From: Leucobacter sp.
GTDB taxonomy: Bacteria > Actinomycetota > Actinomycetes > Actinomycetales > Microbacteriaceae
Reading direction: 5' to 3'
Assembly: GCA_031178565.1 (NCBI GenBank)
Contig: JAPSIU010000143.1
Location: 1-6,932, forward strand
Length of the DNA: 6,932 nt
Part shown: piece after piece, positions 5,750 to 6,932 of the stretch
Position numbering within the stretch: position 1 is the stretch's first letter
Layout of the letters: every line of letters starts with the position of its first letter
The notes under the pieces: model-generated
What the model was told of the DNA's origin: nothing
Seen by the model: the letters and a program-made list of their open reading frames with translations, nothing else
Databases searched by the model: none
Program-made: the position numbers and the translations under genes

Positions 5750-6522
5750 GAGGCTGCTCCCGGATCGGCTTCCGCACGCGTCTCCGCCCCGAGGGCGAGC
5801 TTGCCGTCGATGATGAGCCTCATGTTGCCCCGGACGTGCTCGACGGCGAGCCGTCCCGCCTCATCGGCCCTGCGCTGCTCGATCGCCATGATGAGCGCGA
5901 GGTGCTCCGTGAAGGCGTGCTGGGACGATGCGCGGCAGATCTCGTCGCACCAGAGGAACGGCGCGAGCTCCGACTGCAGGCGCTGCTCGGCCGTGAGGAG
6001 TCGCTGCGACTGGCTCAGCACGGCGACCTCGAAGTGGAACCGACTGTCGGCCATCGACAGATCGTGCGTGCTCCGGGCCTCGCGCGCGCGGAAGGCGAGC
6101 TCGGCGAGTCTGGTCCGCTGATCGGGCGCCGTCCGCTCGGCCGCGAGCGACGCCGCCATGCCGGAGACGGCCGCGTGCTCGTCGAAGAAGTCCCGGAGCG
6201 CGGAGACGCTCGTCCGCCGCAGCGCCGTCCGCAGGGTCTCCGCGGAGGGGAACGGGGCCTGCACCACGAAGGTGCCTCCGTTGCGTCCGCGCCGCGTCTC
6301 CACGACGCCCTGCGCGCGGAGCGTCGCGAGCGCCTTGCGCAGCGTCGCCACCGCGATCCCGAACTGGCTCGCCAGCTCGGCCTCCGGCGGGAGCCGCTCG
6401 CCGACGCTGAGCATGCCCGCCGAGATCGCGGAGGAGATGCGCTGGGCGATCCCGCCGACCTGCTGGCCGGCGGGATCGCCCTCACCCCTTCCGCCCGGAG
6501 CGCTCAGAAGCGGCTTCTGCAC
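5746..6522 (-). CDS. GntR-family transcriptional regulator, FCD (FadR-type) subfamily
   Basis: A 258-residue DNA-binding regulator. After a Gly/Pro-rich tail of ~20 residues comes a winged helix-turn-helix (about 21-87): IAQRISSAISAGMLSVGERL, PPEAELASQFGIAVATLRKA, and the wing VETRRGRNGGTFV. The all-helical FCD ligand domain follows (about 95-240), with the expected metal-binding pattern D159-x3-H163, H207 and H229; these regulators typically bind small carboxylates or related ligands near that metal. The GTG start (plus 6522-6520) lies 12 bases after the kgd stop, with a weak GGCGGA ribosome site overlapping that stop. It is coupled to the Cache gene downstream and faces the P450-ligase operon tail-to-tail. 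A GntR regulator controls the mycobacterial piperidine P450 genes, so control of the 125-5045 operon is plausible but not shown. Class is secure; targets are unknown. Confidence 0.93.
   Translation of the reverse strand: MQKPLLSAPGGRGEGDPAGQQVGGIAQRISSAISAGMLSVGERLPPEAELASQFGIAVATLRKALATLRAQGVVETRRGRNGGTFVVQAPFPSAETLRTALRRTSVSALRDFFDEHAAVSGMAASLAAERTAPDQRTRLAELAFRAREARSTHDLSMADSRFHFEVAVLSQSQRLLTAEQRLQSELAPFLWCDEICRASSQHAFTEHLALIMAIEQRRADEAGRLAVEHVRGNMRLIIDGKLALGAETRAEADPGAAS
5757..5761 (-). promoter_or_regulatory. Ribosome binding site of the Cache gene
   Basis: On the minus strand GGGAG lies seven bases before the GTG at 5749, within the last codons of the GntR gene. It supports this start and coupled translation. 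Confidence 0.6.
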
Positions 6523-6534
6523 GCGGGGATCCGC
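6523..6534 (-). other. 12-base gap between kgd and the GntR gene
   Basis: The gap contains GCGG-GGAT-CCGC, a 4-base stem with a 4-base loop that overlaps the weak GGCGGA ribosome site (6530-6535). It has no T-run and is too short for a terminator, so read-through from kgd into the regulator is likely. The stem might dampen translation of the regulator; this is speculative. Confidence 0.3.
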
Positions 6535-6932
6535 CTAAGCTCCGCTGTCGAACTGCAGCGCCCGCGCGATGAGCGCCTCCTGCTCGACCGCGTGCACCTT
6601 GGCGGAGCCCGTGGACGGCGCTGCGGACGCCGCGCGCGAGACCACTCGGATCCGGTCGTTCGCCAGCTGCTTCGAGAGTTCGAGCGAGATGAAGGGCCAG
6701 GCGCCCTGGTTCTCGGGCTCGTCCTGCACCCAGACGAGCTCCGCGCCCGAGTACTGCGAGAGCACCCGACCGAGCTGCGGCCCCGGGATCGGGTAGAACT
6801 GCTCGACCCGCACGAGCGCCACGCGCGGATCCGGGTTCTTCTCGAGCGCCCCGCGCAGGTCGTAGTAGGTCTTGCCCGAGACGAGGATCACGCGCTCGAT
6901 GCGCTTCGCGTCCTCGACCCGCGGGTCGTCGA
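6535..6932 (-). CDS. kgd: 2-oxoglutarate dehydrogenase E1 / multifunctional oxoglutarate decarboxylase, C-terminal part (partial)
   Basis: The last 131 residues of a gene that continues past the right edge; no start lies in the window. The reading frame stays open from the TAG at 6537-6535 to the edge. Hallmarks of the E1 C-terminal transketolase-like domain are ERVILVSGKTYYDL, VALVRVEQFYPIP, VWVQDEPENQGAWPF, VVSRAASAAPSTGSAKVHA and VEQEALIARALQF. They match the C-terminus of actinobacterial Kgd (SucA/OdhA-like), which decarboxylates 2-oxoglutarate with thiamine diphosphate in the TCA cycle. In actinobacteria this is usually one large protein fused to an E2-like succinyltransferase domain; that part is outside the window. 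It is a housekeeping gene and probably marks the conserved chromosomal border of the accessory amine cluster. The GntR gene follows 12 bases downstream. Confidence 0.95.
   Translation of the reverse strand, partial: DDPRVEDAKRIERVILVSGKTYYDLRGALEKNPDPRVALVRVEQFYPIPGPQLGRVLSQYSGAELVWVQDEPENQGAWPFISLELSKQLANDRIRVVSRAASAAPSTGSAKVHAVEQEALIARALQFDSGA

Noticed and set aside
4056..5777. Very long minus-strand open frame opposite the hydrolase genes.
   Set aside because: Arg/Ala/Gly-rich translation without motifs, opposite genes with complete catalytic signatures. Long antisense frames are expected at this GC content.
1..6932. CRISPR array, tRNA, rRNA, insertion sequence or phage-like genes.
   Set aside because: No direct repeat array, cloverleaf-like sequence, terminal inverted repeats, transposase or phage motifs were seen on either strand.

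Overview
The window is from a high-GC actinobacterium. Most third codon positions are G or C, GTG starts are frequent, and the gene at the right edge is the C-terminus of an actinobacterial-type 2-oxoglutarate dehydrogenase/decarboxylase (Kgd). The style fits Microbacteriaceae-like genomes, but no marker here fixes the genus. Coding density is very high: the only non-coding stretches are the first ~124 bases, a 40-base gap at 1346-1385 and a 12-base gap at 6523-6534.

Left and middle (1-5045, + strand). An AT-rich control region (about 25-80) precedes five genes that read as one operon: a class I bacterial cytochrome P450 (125-1345), a glutamine-synthetase-fold gamma-glutamylamide synthetase (1386-2819), a solute-binding-protein fold with no signal peptide (2816-3556), a PuuD-like gamma-glutamyl hydrolase (3553-4266) and a GuaA-like class I glutamine amidotransferase-domain protein (4263-5045). 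The last three genes each start at a GTG overlapping the preceding TGA by four bases (GTGA), with a purine-rich Shine-Dalgarno sequence just upstream, so translation is probably coupled.

Right (5030-6932, - strand). Reading leftward are the end of kgd, a GntR-family regulator with an FCD-type ligand domain (5746-6522), and a soluble Cache-domain protein (5030-5749) that again starts at a GTGA overlap with the regulator. The Cache gene runs tail-to-tail into the amidotransferase gene and overlaps it by 16 bases.

Working model (inference). The P450/ligase/hydrolase set looks like an amine-degradation module that uses gamma-glutamylated intermediates. The ligase would attach an amine to the gamma-carboxyl of glutamate, the P450 would oxidise the free or glutamylated amine, and one or both Cys-His-Glu hydrolases would release glutamate. 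Known parallels are aniline clusters (GS-like ligase plus GATase-like protein plus oxygenase), the Puu putrescine pathway (PuuA/PuuD) and mycobacterial cyclic secondary-amine clusters (P450 plus a GS-like gene). This gene combination, with a cytosolic binding protein and a convergent GntR-Cache pair, does not match any characterised pathway I recognise. The substrate cannot be read from the sequence. No ferredoxin, ferredoxin reductase or transporter membrane component is present in the window.
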